Below are positions 1-8,724 of a stretch of 64,000 nucleotides of DNA, piece after piece. Below the pieces are notes generated by a model that worked only from the letters and a program-made list of their open reading frames with translations, did no database searches and had not been told where the DNA came from. Source of the stretch: Pseudobdellovibrio exovorus JSS. Lineage in GTDB: Bacteria; Bdellovibrionota; Bdellovibrionia; Bdellovibrionales; Bdellovibrionaceae. The DNA lies in assembly GCF_000348725.1 (NCBI RefSeq), contig NC_020813.1, positions 1,302,001 through 1,366,000 of the forward strand, in the 5' to 3' direction. Both the position numbers and the translations under genes were made by a program. Positions within the stretch are counted from its first letter, which is position 1, and every line of letters starts with the position of its first letter.

Positions 1-366
1 TTTTTTTGAAAACCATGAGTTATGAAAGTTATGAAAAGTAGAAATTAAGGCCTGATTTTCTGCTTCCGAAAGTTTAGGGTAGCTAGGATAGCGTGCGGCT
101 TTCAATTTATTATTATCTAAAAATTCAGATTGATGTATAAGCACAGCACAAGCTGCAGGGCCAGTGAGTCTTTTCGCAATAATATCGCTCATTAAGGTAT
201 TGCCTAAACTCGCCGTGCGAGGAACGACAGTCTTAAACATCTTCATATAACAGCGATTGAAAATCTCGCCATCTGACAGTCGGATGTTTTGAGTTTGGGC
301 CGTAGCAAAACTAGAAATTAATAATAATGCACCTAATGGCAAAAGATTTCCTTTTACGCGCAGCAT
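1..366 (-). CDS. Partial secreted protein, function unknown
   Basis: The reading frame opens at an ATG at 366 and runs open to the left edge, so only the first 122 or so residues are seen. A GGGGGA ribosome site lies just upstream. The first 24 residues look like a signal peptide: MLRVKGN, then a hydrophobic LLPLGALLLISS stretch and a cleavable ATAQ end. The mature part has two cysteines (in NRCYMK and in AACAVL). I do not recognise the family. It precedes no obvious partner; the next gene upstream is another envelope protein on the same strand, 112 bases away. Confidence 0.75.
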   Translation of the reverse strand, partial: MLRVKGNLLPLGALLLISSFATAQTQNIRLSDGEIFNRCYMKMFKTVVPRTASLGNTLMSDIIAKRLTGPAACAVLIHQSEFLDNNKLKAARYPSYPKLSEAENQALISTFHNFHNSWFSKK

Positions 367-478
367 ACGTTTCCCCCACCTTTACTTTACGGCTTTTTGA
401 GCTTTTAAGTAAAACGAATCCATTTAGATTCTAAAGATGAGACTAAAAAAACTTAATTAATTTCTAGAAATGGAAAAA

Positions 479-1240
479 TTAAAATTGGTAATTCATAGAG
501 GCATTCCATCCTGTATCAAGATGAGACTCTGTGAAGCTTGTGATTTTCTGCTCGAACGACCAATTGGATGAAATATGCCAGTTCAGTCGAAAAAGAGCGA
601 AAAATTTCATGGGCTTTGAATATTTGAATTCGTAGGTCGTGACCACAGAGGTGGGTGGTTCCAGTGTTAAAGAGTGAAAAAGAAGACCGGCTCCAAGCCC
701 CAAGGAAACATTGGTATGCGGGTAATAAGAAAAGCCTGCATCAAACAGAAAAGGAATATTTCCTTTAGCTTTGTCGCGGTATTGGATGCTGGTGTTAGTG
801 CTGCTGGCTTGTCCACTAAGCAAAAGAGCTTGCGCCTCAGTCCAAATAGACCATGAGGTCCATTTTAAACCTAATTCATAGCCCAGAAGCGCACCGCTGT
901 ATTTCATATCAATTTCTTCAGATCGCCCATCAGCAGCTAGAAGCTTTATGTTTTCACCCCAAAGTGCTAGACCAAATTTAAAAGCGTTCGTTGTATGGTA
1001 ATTGGGTTTAGGGGCCTGTTTGGGCGGAGCTCGTCTTGTTCTGACAGTACGTCTTGGCTGTTGCTGCTGTGGATTGGTTGTCCGGCGCATTTGAGGTTGT
1101 GAACCCGTGTTCTGCGAGCTTTGCGTCTGTGCGTAAGTATCATAGGCCAAGAATGAGCTTATTGCAAAAAAAGCAACAACACATAAAACAAATCGTGAAT
1201 ATCTTATAAAGATAGATGTATTTGTGATTGTATAATCCAT
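479..1240 (-). CDS. Predicted outer-membrane beta-barrel protein
   Basis: 253 residues. An uncleaved-looking N-terminus of about 15 residues is followed by a hydrophobic signal segment ending near AYDTYAQ. Residues 40-80 form a low-complexity Gln/Arg/Pro-rich linker. The remainder has alternating polar and aromatic strands, such as GYELGLKWTSWSIWTEAQALL, and ends in a C-terminal Phe (MNYQF), the usual end of outer-membrane barrels. The start overlaps the end of the upstream gene by 37 bases, which suggests translational coupling. No in-frame alternative start lies before the signal peptide. The function is not known; a porin- or OmpW-like small barrel is an inference. Confidence 0.7.
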   Translation of the reverse strand: MDYTITNTSIFIRYSRFVLCVVAFFAISSFLAYDTYAQTQSSQNTGSQPQMRRTTNPQQQQPRRTVRTRRAPPKQAPKPNYHTTNAFKFGLALWGENIKLLAADGRSEEIDMKYSGALLGYELGLKWTSWSIWTEAQALLLSGQASSTNTSIQYRDKAKGNIPFLFDAGFSYYPHTNVSLGLGAGLLFHSLTLEPPTSVVTTYEFKYSKPMKFFALFRLNWHISSNWSFEQKITSFTESHLDTGWNASMNYQF

Positions 1241-2364
1241 TGATCTTTTGCTGCCTCTGTTGCGTTATAAGTTTTCTGATTTACTCCCGAAAAACGAAGT
1301 TCAAGTCGTTGAATAGGAAAAGCTAAAAAGCCAAGATCCCATTTTAATAATTCTAAAGCACTGCCGCCGCTATCGTTTTTAGAAAACTCAAGCCCAGACA
1401 AGAAAAACAAACCACGAGTAAGATTCAAATTTCCTTGGGTAAAGACATAAGTTGTTTTGTTTTCAGCCGTCGAAGTTAAGAGTTTAATTTTTTCTTGTCG
1501 ATGACCTAGCTCCATCAACAGAGCATTACCATTTCCAAAACCCATCTTATTGTGAATTTCTAATAAGCTTTGATTGTAGTTTTCTTTTTGTTCATACAGG
1601 ACTGCGGCGCCGTAGGCGTTACTGTTTCCCCATTTTTGTTCAAAGAAGATGCTTCCACCTTTTAATTGATCTGGGCTGGGAAGATGCATATTTCCATTCC
1701 AAAACTGCAAGAAAAGATCTTCATTTGGACGGGCCCACTGAAATTGAAGAGCGTGAACTTGATCGTGTTGCCCAAGGCCCAGTTGTGCACGATTGACGGA
1801 GGTATGATTTGCTGTTTTTATGCCGAAGACTTTATCCATGAATCCAGCTTGTAGCCACCAATCCTTCGCGAACTGATACTTTAGAAAGTATTCTTTCATA
1901 AAGACACGCTCATTACCCGCAATAGCTTTGTTAGGGGCAATAGCAAGGGGGTTATCAAGATAACTGATGGTGTTGATCAATGCGAGAGTGCGTTTCTGGT
2001 TGCCATAGAAGTTTAAATTCAGATCATTCTGCATATTGTAATGCAGTTGTTGTTTTTGGCTCGAACCAGGGAATCGTTCAACAGTTAATGAACGATATTT
2101 AAGACCCATACGAACCCACCATGGAAGTTCAACAGAACCTAAAAAATTAGAGATTCCAACAGAAGTTTCTTCGTCTAAGCCGAAAGGATTAGCTGCGATT
2201 TCGGAAGCATAAACACCTCGAGCATAGTCCGTTAAGGCACCCCCGCCGCTACCGCTTTCATGACAGATCATGCAACTGCGATAGCCGAAACCTATGAATT
2301 CGGGGTAGGCAAAAGCTGGTGTGTTAAATATTAACAAACTGAAAAATAACAATGACCAATTCAT
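1204..2364 (-). CDS. Secreted haem-motif protein with barrel-like body
   Basis: 386 residues with a signal peptide (MNWSLLFFSLLIFNTPAFA). A single CxxCH c-type haem motif (CMICH) sits near residue 32, just after the cleavage site. The rest is rich in aromatic beta strands (for example the QLHYNMQNDLNLNFYG region) and suggests an outer-membrane barrel. A cytochrome-plug plus barrel arrangement would fit an electron-transfer role at the outer membrane, but that is inference from one motif. It overlaps the downstream barrel gene by 37 bases. No ribosome site is visible before its ATG; a promoter abuts the start. Confidence 0.7.
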   Translation of the reverse strand: MNWSLLFFSLLIFNTPAFAYPEFIGFGYRSCMICHESGSGGGALTDYARGVYASEIAANPFGLDEETSVGISNFLGSVELPWWVRMGLKYRSLTVERFPGSSQKQQLHYNMQNDLNLNFYGNQKRTLALINTISYLDNPLAIAPNKAIAGNERVFMKEYFLKYQFAKDWWLQAGFMDKVFGIKTANHTSVNRAQLGLGQHDQVHALQFQWARPNEDLFLQFWNGNMHLPSPDQLKGGSIFFEQKWGNSNAYGAAVLYEQKENYNQSLLEIHNKMGFGNGNALLMELGHRQEKIKLLTSTAENKTTYVFTQGNLNLTRGLFFLSGLEFSKNDSGGSALELLKWDLGFLAFPIQRLELRFSGVNQKTYNATEAAKDQWIIQSQIHLSL

Positions 2365-2372
2365 CTAACATC

Positions 2373-2401
2373 ATTAGACAACGTCAAAGTGGTGGGATCA
2401 A
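2373..2401 (-). promoter_or_regulatory. Promoter abutting the 2364 start (leaderless-type)
   Basis: Read on the minus strand: TTGATC at 2401-2396, 17-base spacer, TCTAAT at 2378-2373, then 8 bases to the ATG at 2364. No Shine-Dalgarno sequence lies between. The -10 matches TATAAT at 5 of 6 positions and the -35 matches TTGACA at 4 of 6. Transcription would be expected to start at or within a couple of bases of the A of ATG. Confidence 0.5.
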
Positions 2402-2447
2402 GAATTTGAGACGGGAAAATTCTAAACTAGCCCTACAAAAACTGTAG

Positions 2448-3041
2448 CTAGTGCATGTCCTCTTTTTTCTTTTTTTTCTTAAGAGTATCGTTTTCGTTGT
2501 CTGTGGGAACGCGGAAAATTTTAGGGCGAGACGTGTCGACATCTTCGTCATCCAGTAATCCGTAGGCCTCTAGATCTTCTTCAGTCTCTTTTAGTAAGGA
2601 CTCATCGTTATCATCAAGGCCTAAAAGCTTGTCAGCTTCAGCTTCTAGGTCAGAGTTGACGCTGCTGAATTGGAGCCAAATCTTCTGTTTTTCAAAGGGA
2701 TATTCTTGCCATGTGTAGGGCATTTCATGGTCTTCGCCATTGTCGAAATACTCCAGCATCAGGCTCGCTATAGCATCCACAGCCAGATGGATTTGTGGAA
2801 GAGTGTTTTGCTTTTCAGTGGAATGGTCTACGGAAACCTCGAAATTCAGGAATCTCAGCTCGCCTTTAACATTTATGCCAACCCGCATCAAAACCTCTGT
2901 AGGGTAAATTCTACCTTCTACTTTGAGGTTTTTGCCCTCGAGTTGTGACTTAAAGTTTTCTTCAAACAGGCTTTGAATTTGTCCGGTCAATTCGGGAGGT
3001 AAAGACGACCATTTTTTAGACTCTTTTTTACGCGGATTCAT
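2448..3041 (-). CDS. Acidic cytoplasmic protein, function unknown
   Basis: 197 residues, no signal peptide or membrane segment. Residues 10-120 look like a compact alpha/beta domain (PPELTGQIQSLFEENF, then VDAIASLMLEYF). Residues 125-180 are strongly acidic, with DLEAEADKLLGLDDND and related runs, and the C-terminus is a poly-Lys run. An AAGGAA site precedes the ATG. It diverges from miaB, about 107 bases away. I do not recognise a named family. Confidence 0.7.
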   Translation of the reverse strand: MNPRKKESKKWSSLPPELTGQIQSLFEENFKSQLEGKNLKVEGRIYPTEVLMRVGINVKGELRFLNFEVSVDHSTEKQNTLPQIHLAVDAIASLMLEYFDNGEDHEMPYTWQEYPFEKQKIWLQFSSVNSDLEAEADKLLGLDDNDESLLKETEEDLEAYGLLDDEDVDTSRPKIFRVPTDNENDTLKKKKKKEDMH

Positions 3042-3148
3042 TTGGAAATTCCTTCACTTTTATTGACTGAAACTCGACTTGTTTCTATAACTCATTTTCG
3101 TCATAAGTCACAATAAGAAAACGTTATAACTGTGGGAAAATATTGAAA

Positions 3149-4546
3149 ATGAGCGAAAATCAAATAAATCCGTCGTCACCCGCATCTGAAATTACTGTAG
3201 CTGATCCTGTGCGTCCGCAAATCAACCAAGATGTAGGGCAAGGTCGAGGTGTTTATATTTCCACTTATGGCTGTCAGATGAATGTGAACGATACCGAGCG
3301 TATGTATTCGCTTTTAGAGATGGCAAATTTTTCTGTAGTTAAAGAACCAGAAGAAGCGACATTGATTATTATCAATGCGTGCTCTATCCGCGAAAAACCA
3401 GTTCACAAGGTCTATTCGGAAGTTGGCCGTTACAGAAAATTGAAAGAAAAAAATCCAATGCTCAAAATCGGCGTTGGGGGCTGTGTTGGACAACAGGAAA
3501 AAGATAAATTGATTAAAAATCAGCCTATGATTGATTTCGTTTTCGGTACGGACAATATCGATGCCTTACCCAATCTGGTCGCTCAGACTTTTGAATCTTC
3601 AGATAAAGTCATTAATGCGAAATTTGAACATCGTGCTCCTTACCATGTTGAAACACTGGTGCGTAATCCGGGAGTTTCTACTTTTGTGAATATCACAAAA
3701 GGCTGCGATAACTTCTGCACATTTTGTATTGTGCCGTTCACTCGTGGACGTGAAAAATCGCGTCCACTTTCCCACGTGTTGATGGATGTTAGAAGCCTAG
3801 TGAAACGTGGGGTGAAGGAAGTCACTTTATTAGGGCAAAATGTGAACTCTTACGAATCTGAAGATGGAGCTGATTTTGCAGATTTATTGAAAAAAGTCGC
3901 CATGGAAACGGATATTCAACGTATTCGTTACACGACATCACACCCAAAAGATTTTAACGAAAAATTAATGCACGTGATGGCAGAACATCAGGATAAAGTT
4001 TGTGAGTACGTTCATCTTCCAGCGCAAAGTGGTAACTCACGTATTTTGCGTCAGATGAATCGTGGTTACACTCGTGAAGAGTATTTAGACAAAATTGCCT
4101 TAATGAAAAAATATATTCCTAACTTGGTATTGTCTACAGACATCATTGTGGGATTTCCAGGTGAAACAGAAGAAGAGTTTCAAGACACAGTCAGCTTAGT
4201 AAAAGAAGTGGGCTTTGAAACGATGTTTGCGTTTATGTATTCTCCACGCCCATTTACAAAGGCGGCTTCGTTTCCTGATCATGTAGCTGAGGAAGTTAAA
4301 AATCGTCGTTTGAATGAGCTTTTTGACTCTCACGAGAAGCAGGCTTTTGATCTTGCTAAAAAATATGACGGACAAGTTCTAAATGTCCTAGTTGAGCAAA
4401 TCAACGAGCAAGGGAAAGCGCAAGGTCGTAGCACACAGAATAAGTTGGTTTACTTCTTAGGAAGTGAAAGTCTTATCGGCAAAACAGTTCCAGTTAAAAT
4501 CAACTTTGCATCGCCTAATGTCCTTAGAGGAGAATTAGTTCAGTAA
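3149..4546 (+). CDS. miaB: tRNA-2-methylthio-N6-isopentenyladenosine synthase
   Basis: A radical-SAM methylthiotransferase that modifies position 37 of tRNAs reading UNN codons. The three domains are in order: an N-terminal UPF0004 domain with its three cluster cysteines (in GCQMN, NACSIRE and GGCVGQQ), a radical-SAM core with CDNFCTFC near residue 187, and a C-terminal TRAM domain (VLVEQINEQGKAQGRS and onward). The length of about 465 residues is normal. ATG 3149 is chosen; an in-frame TTG at 3143 sits closer to a GGGA site and is a real alternative. The stop overlaps the next start by one base (TAATG), so the two are translationally coupled. It opens a co-oriented run reaching lipB. Confidence 0.96.
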   Translation: MSENQINPSSPASEITVADPVRPQINQDVGQGRGVYISTYGCQMNVNDTERMYSLLEMANFSVVKEPEEATLIIINACSIREKPVHKVYSEVGRYRKLKEKNPMLKIGVGGCVGQQEKDKLIKNQPMIDFVFGTDNIDALPNLVAQTFESSDKVINAKFEHRAPYHVETLVRNPGVSTFVNITKGCDNFCTFCIVPFTRGREKSRPLSHVLMDVRSLVKRGVKEVTLLGQNVNSYESEDGADFADLLKKVAMETDIQRIRYTTSHPKDFNEKLMHVMAEHQDKVCEYVHLPAQSGNSRILRQMNRGYTREEYLDKIALMKKYIPNLVLSTDIIVGFPGETEEEFQDTVSLVKEVGFETMFAFMYSPRPFTKAASFPDHVAEEVKNRRLNELFDSHEKQAFDLAKKYDGQVLNVLVEQINEQGKAQGRSTQNKLVYFLGSESLIGKTVPVKINFASPNVLRGELVQ

Positions 4547-5115
4547 TGACATCGGATAAACCTCACAAACCTACATCTGATATCACAGCGGATATTTTAT
4601 TTACGAGACCGCAGGATGAAAATATCAATTTTGATGAAAAAGATTTAGTGGAACTATTCCCTTATGGTCTGTCTTTAACCAACGATGCCTCACGTCCCTT
4701 TATGATCTTAAAAGATAAAAGTGGAGAGATGGTTTTGCCAGTTCCTATAAATCAGATTGAAGCAGGCGTGACTTTGACTCAATCAGCTCAGGCGGCAACG
4801 CCTGTAAGCACTCACCAGTTTTCGACACGATTATTGGAAAGTCTTGATATTAAAATTGAACGCTGTGTTTTTGTTGAGATTAAAGGTGTGCACCAATATG
4901 TGCGCTTATATATGAGCGGCCACCCTCAATACCAAAGCATGAAGTTCCGTGCGGACGAAGTGATGAGTCTTTGTATTCATTTGAAAGTTTCTTTATTAGC
5001 TACAAAGAATTTTATTAATCGCTCTAAAGTGATGAGCGCTGAAATCGTGGGTTTAGCTCAAGGAGTAGTCAATAATCCACTGCTTTTGGCGAAGTCCCAT
5101 CAGTATTTAATGTAA
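4546..5115 (+). CDS. DUF151 / bifunctional nuclease-like protein
   Basis: 189 residues. The middle and C-terminal parts fit the DUF151 (BFN) fold: a strand-rich start (PYGLSLTNDASRPFMILKD), a substrate-analogue loop with VPINQIEAG, and a final helix pair (RADEVMSLCIHLKVSLLA) where the family has its DAIALALR segment. The usual family motif is diverged, so nuclease activity cannot be assumed. The first 35 residues are extra. It overlaps the miaB stop by one base and is followed by the carbonic anhydrase gene, and its role in the operon is unknown. Confidence 0.7.
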   Translation: MTSDKPHKPTSDITADILFTRPQDENINFDEKDLVELFPYGLSLTNDASRPFMILKDKSGEMVLPVPINQIEAGVTLTQSAQAATPVSTHQFSTRLLESLDIKIERCVFVEIKGVHQYVRLYMSGHPQYQSMKFRADEVMSLCIHLKVSLLATKNFINRSKVMSAEIVGLAQGVVNNPLLLAKSHQYLM

Positions 5116-5124
5116 AGGATGTTT

Positions 5125-5631
5125 ATGTCTTTGATTACAGCCCGTGGTGCGACTCCACAACTAGGTGAAGATGTGTTTGTTGCCGAAGGCGCAAAAATTA
5201 TCGGAGACGTTAAAATTGGCGACCGCTCTTCTATTTGGTTTAATACCACTTTGCGTGGTGATGTGATGCCTATTACAATTGGAACTGAAACTAATATCCA
5301 AGATGGCAGTGTTTTGCATGGGACCTATGGGAAATATGCATGCGAAATTGGTGATAGAGTAACTATTGGGCACAGTGTGGTCTTGCATGGCTGTAAAATA
5401 GGCACACGCTGCTTAATCGGGATGGGATCTATTGTTATGGACGGAGCCGAAGTCGGAGAGTTCTCGGTGGTAGGTGCCGGATCTTTGGTGACGGAAGGGA
5501 AGAAATTCCCACCTCGTTCATTGATTGTGGGCCGTCCGGCAGCGGTGAAACGCCCTCTGACAGAAGAAGAGCTTAGATTTTTGGAGCAGTCAGCCGATAA
5601 TTATCTTCTGTATAAAACTTGGTACAAATAA
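5125..5631 (+). CDS. Gamma-class carbonic anhydrase family protein
   Basis: A left-handed beta-helix protein of the YrdA/PaaY type with hexapeptide repeats (IGDVKIGDRSSIWFNTTLRGD, then IQDGSVLHG). Metal-binding histidines are visible in VLHGTYG, TIGHSVVLHGC. At 168 residues it is the usual size for the family. The family coordinates Zn or Fe at trimer interfaces; not all members have carbonic anhydrase activity. ATG 5125 is preferred over ATG 5119 because AAAGGA at 5114-5119 is then correctly spaced. Confidence 0.9.
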   Translation: MSLITARGATPQLGEDVFVAEGAKIIGDVKIGDRSSIWFNTTLRGDVMPITIGTETNIQDGSVLHGTYGKYACEIGDRVTIGHSVVLHGCKIGTRCLIGMGSIVMDGAEVGEFSVVGAGSLVTEGKKFPPRSLIVGRPAAVKRPLTEEELRFLEQSADNYLLYKTWYK

Positions 5632-5667
5632 GTTAGCATATTTTTACACTATTTAAGAGGGGGCATT

Positions 5668-7155
5668 ATGAATTCAACAGGGAATTCATCAGCGAATTCT
5701 ATTTTTGAATTAGCGCTGACGTTCGATGATATTTTGTTGGTACCTCAGTACTCTGAGATCGTTCCAACAGAGGTAATTCCTCGTACTTTTTTTGCGAACA
5801 ATATCTATTTGAATGCTCCACTGATTTCTGCAGCGATGGATACGGTTACTGAAAATAAAATTGCCCGTATTATGGCTCAAAATGGCGGTTTGGGAATCAT
5901 TCATAAAAATATGACGATTCAGGCGCAGGCCTTTGAAGTTGAAAAAGTAAAAAAATATGAAAGCGGCATGATTCAAGATCCTATCACATTGTCGCCAGAC
6001 CATTATGTCAGTGAAGCTTTACAGATTATGAGCCGTTATTCGATTAGTGGTGTACCTATCACTGTTCAAGGTAAGCTGGTGGGGATTCTGACAAATCGGG
6101 ATTTGCGTTTTGAAACTAACGTCAACCAGCCGATTAAAAATATTATGACGAAAGAGCATTTAGTTACAGCTCCAGTCGGAACCACTTTAGAGCAAGCCAA
6201 GAAAATCTTGCAGCAACATCGTATTGAAAAACTACCTGTAGTCGATCAAGAGGGTTTCCTTAAGGGATTAATCACGATTAAAGATATCGAAAAAGCTGAA
6301 GCTTATCCGCAGGCGACCAAAGATTCTAAAGGGCGCTTGGTCACGGGAGCTGCAGTTGGCGTTGGTGCGGACTCGATTGAACGTGTTGAGGCATTGGTAG
6401 CTTCTGGTGTTGATGTCGTCTGTATCGATACAGCCCATGGGCATTCAAAAAATGTAATTCAGATGGTAAAAAATGTTCGCAGTAAATATCAAGATGTGGT
6501 GATTGTTGCGGGCAATGTGGTGACATCAGAGGCGACAGAAGACTTAATTCAAGCTGGAGCTGATGTGGTTAAAGTCGGCGTCGGGCCGGGCAGTATTTGC
6601 ACGACTCGTGTTGTTGCCGGAGTAGGTGTTCCTCAAATATCTGCAGTGATGAAGTGTGCAGGCATTGCTAAAAAACATGGAAAAACAATTATTGCTGATG
6701 GTGGCGTGAAATTTTCTGGTGACATAACGAAAGCCCTCGCATTGGGTGCAAATACTGTAATGATTGGGAATCTATTGGCCGGAGCAGAAGAGTCTCCGGG
6801 TGAAACTATTTTATATCAAGGTCGTACATACAAAATGTATCGTGGAATGGGATCACTAGGAGCGATGGAAAAAGGCTCTAAGGATCGCTATGGTCAAATG
6901 GATACACATGATTTAGACAAACTCGTACCTGAGGGAATCGAAGGAAAAGTTCCATATAAAGGCAATGCCAGCGGAATTGTTCATCAGCTTATTGGTGGTT
7001 TGAAGTCCGGTATGGGTTACATTGGAGCCCGCAATATCGAAGAACTTCAAAGCAAGGCGAAGTTTGTGCAGATCACGGGGCAAGGGCTGAAGGAGTCTCA
7101 TGTGCATGATGTGAGTATTACGAAAGAAGCTCCTAATTACCGTCTTGAAAGTTAA
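5668..7155 (+). CDS. guaB: Inosine-5'-monophosphate dehydrogenase
   Basis: Catalyses NAD-dependent oxidation of IMP to XMP, the committed step to GMP. 495 residues with the TIM-barrel core split by a CBS pair (about residues 95-210, [17 protein letters not shown] and [16 protein letters not shown]). The catalytic Cys is at residue 311 in GPGSICTTR. The flap motif YRGMGS follows. A GAGGGGG ribosome site precedes the ATG. It sits 20 bases before guaA, the next enzyme of the pathway. Confidence 0.98.
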   Translation: MNSTGNSSANSIFELALTFDDILLVPQYSEIVPTEVIPRTFFANNIYLNAPLISAAMDTVTENKIARIMAQNGGLGIIHKNMTIQAQAFEVEKVKKYESGMIQDPITLSPDHYVSEALQIMSRYSISGVPITVQGKLVGILTNRDLRFETNVNQPIKNIMTKEHLVTAPVGTTLEQAKKILQQHRIEKLPVVDQEGFLKGLITIKDIEKAEAYPQATKDSKGRLVTGAAVGVGADSIERVEALVASGVDVVCIDTAHGHSKNVIQMVKNVRSKYQDVVIVAGNVVTSEATEDLIQAGADVVKVGVGPGSICTTRVVAGVGVPQISAVMKCAGIAKKHGKTIIADGGVKFSGDITKALALGANTVMIGNLLAGAEESPGETILYQGRTYKMYRGMGSLGAMEKGSKDRYGQMDTHDLDKLVPEGIEGKVPYKGNASGIVHQLIGGLKSGMGYIGARNIEELQSKAKFVQITGQGLKESHVHDVSITKEAPNYRLES

Positions 7156-7175
7156 AAATAAAACGAGGTCGTATT

Positions 7176-8723
7176 TTGAAAAATGGATTTCTAATTCTTG
7201 ATTTTGGTTCACAGGTCACAATGCTAATTGCGCGACGTTTGCGCGATTTAGGATATTATTCGGAAATTCGTCCGTTTGATCTTTCCTTAGAAAAAATCAA
7301 AGAGTTCAATCCAGCCGGAATTATTTTAAGTGGTGGACCTAATTCTGTTTATGATTCAGCAAGCCCAAGTCGTGATGTAAATGAACTGTTACAAATGGCA
7401 CCTGTATTGGGTATTTGTTATGGGATGCAGCTTCTAGCCCACCAACTAGGTGGTAAAGTTGAAAAAGGTTCCACGCGTGAATATGGTTTAACTGAAATCG
7501 AATGGCATGCGGATTTGCACAAGGAATACAAAATGTCATGGCCTCGCCAGCATCGTATTTGGATGAGCCATGGCGATGTGGTGACTCAAATTCCAAGTCA
7601 AACTAAAGAATTACTTCGTACTGGAAAACATATAGCTGGATTTGCCGGAGACCGCGTTATGGGTCTTCAATACCATCCAGAAGTTTCGCATTCTGAGTAT
7701 GGCACTGAATTTTTACGCTTCTTTGCAGAGTGGTGCGGAGCTGAGGCCAACTGGCAACACGAACAAGTTCTGCATGCGGCCGAAAAGTATGTGCGTACCA
7801 CTGTGGGCGATAAGGATCATGTTCTTTGCGCTCTTAGCGGTGGTGTTGACTCTTCTGTGGTTGCAACGCTATTAACAAAAATTTTAGGAGCAGATAGAGT
7901 TCACTGCGTTTTTGTGAATAATGGACTCCTTCGTCTTAATGAATTTGATACTGTGATGCAGGCGTATAAGACTCTTGGTCTTAATGTTATTGGTGTTGAT
8001 GCAGAAGAGACATTTCTAACAGCTCTTAAAGGACTTTCTGATCCAGAAAAGAAACGCAAAAAAATTGGCGAACTATTTATTCAGATATTTGAAGAGACAA
8101 TCAAAAAACAACTTTCAAGCTATCAAGATAAAATTAAATTTTTGGCGCAGGGAACTTTATATCCCGATGTGATTGAAAGTGTATCTTCTTCGGGTGGCAG
8201 TGTGACAATTAAGTCCCATCACAACGTCGGTGGACTACCTGAAAAAATGAATTTGAAATTAGTGGAACCTGTTAGGAATTTATTTAAGGATGAAGTCAGA
8301 CGTCTGGGGGAAGATTTAGGTCTGCCACACGAATTCATTTCACGCCATCCATTCCCAGGACCGGGGTTAGCTATTCGTGTTCTTGGAGAAGTGACAAAAG
8401 AAAAACTAGATGTCATGCGTAAGGCCGACGACATTTATATTAAAGCCCTCCGTCGTGAAAACCTGTATGAAAAAATTTGGCAGGCATTCTGCGTGTTATT
8501 GCCAGTTCAAACTGTCGGAGTTCAGGGCGATGGCAGAACTTATGAAAATGTTCTGGCGTTAAGAGCTGTTACCTCTGTGGATGGAATGACCGCTGACTGG
8601 TATGATTTTGAAACAAAGTTTTTAAAGTCTATTTCTAATGAAATTACCAATCAAGTACGTGGTGTGAATCGCGTGGTCTATGATATAACAAGCAAACCGC
8701 CAGCTACGATCGAGTGGGAATAA
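7176..8723 (+). CDS. guaA: GMP synthase (glutamine-hydrolysing)
   Basis: Converts XMP, glutamine and ATP to GMP. The N-terminal class I amidotransferase has Cys81 (in GICYGMQ), then the His/Glu pair in GLQYHPEVSH. The ATP pyrophosphatase P-loop SGGVDSS is near residue 220. The C-terminal dimerisation domain ends with the family signature KPPATIEWE. The start is a TTG at 7176 with GAGG 7 bases upstream; the nearby ATG at 7183 is out of frame. It follows guaB by 20 bases and precedes dnaE by a single base. Confidence 0.98.
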   Translation: MKNGFLILDFGSQVTMLIARRLRDLGYYSEIRPFDLSLEKIKEFNPAGIILSGGPNSVYDSASPSRDVNELLQMAPVLGICYGMQLLAHQLGGKVEKGSTREYGLTEIEWHADLHKEYKMSWPRQHRIWMSHGDVVTQIPSQTKELLRTGKHIAGFAGDRVMGLQYHPEVSHSEYGTEFLRFFAEWCGAEANWQHEQVLHAAEKYVRTTVGDKDHVLCALSGGVDSSVVATLLTKILGADRVHCVFVNNGLLRLNEFDTVMQAYKTLGLNVIGVDAEETFLTALKGLSDPEKKRKKIGELFIQIFEETIKKQLSSYQDKIKFLAQGTLYPDVIESVSSSGGSVTIKSHHNVGGLPEKMNLKLVEPVRNLFKDEVRRLGEDLGLPHEFISRHPFPGPGLAIRVLGEVTKEKLDVMRKADDIYIKALRRENLYEKIWQAFCVLLPVQTVGVQGDGRTYENVLALRAVTSVDGMTADWYDFETKFLKSISNEITNQVRGVNRVVYDITSKPPATIEWE

Positions 8724-8724
8724 G

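Noticed and set aside
5632-5667. A guanine-sensing riboswitch before guaB
   Set aside because: Only a 36-base gap, with no room for the aptamer and no conserved core.
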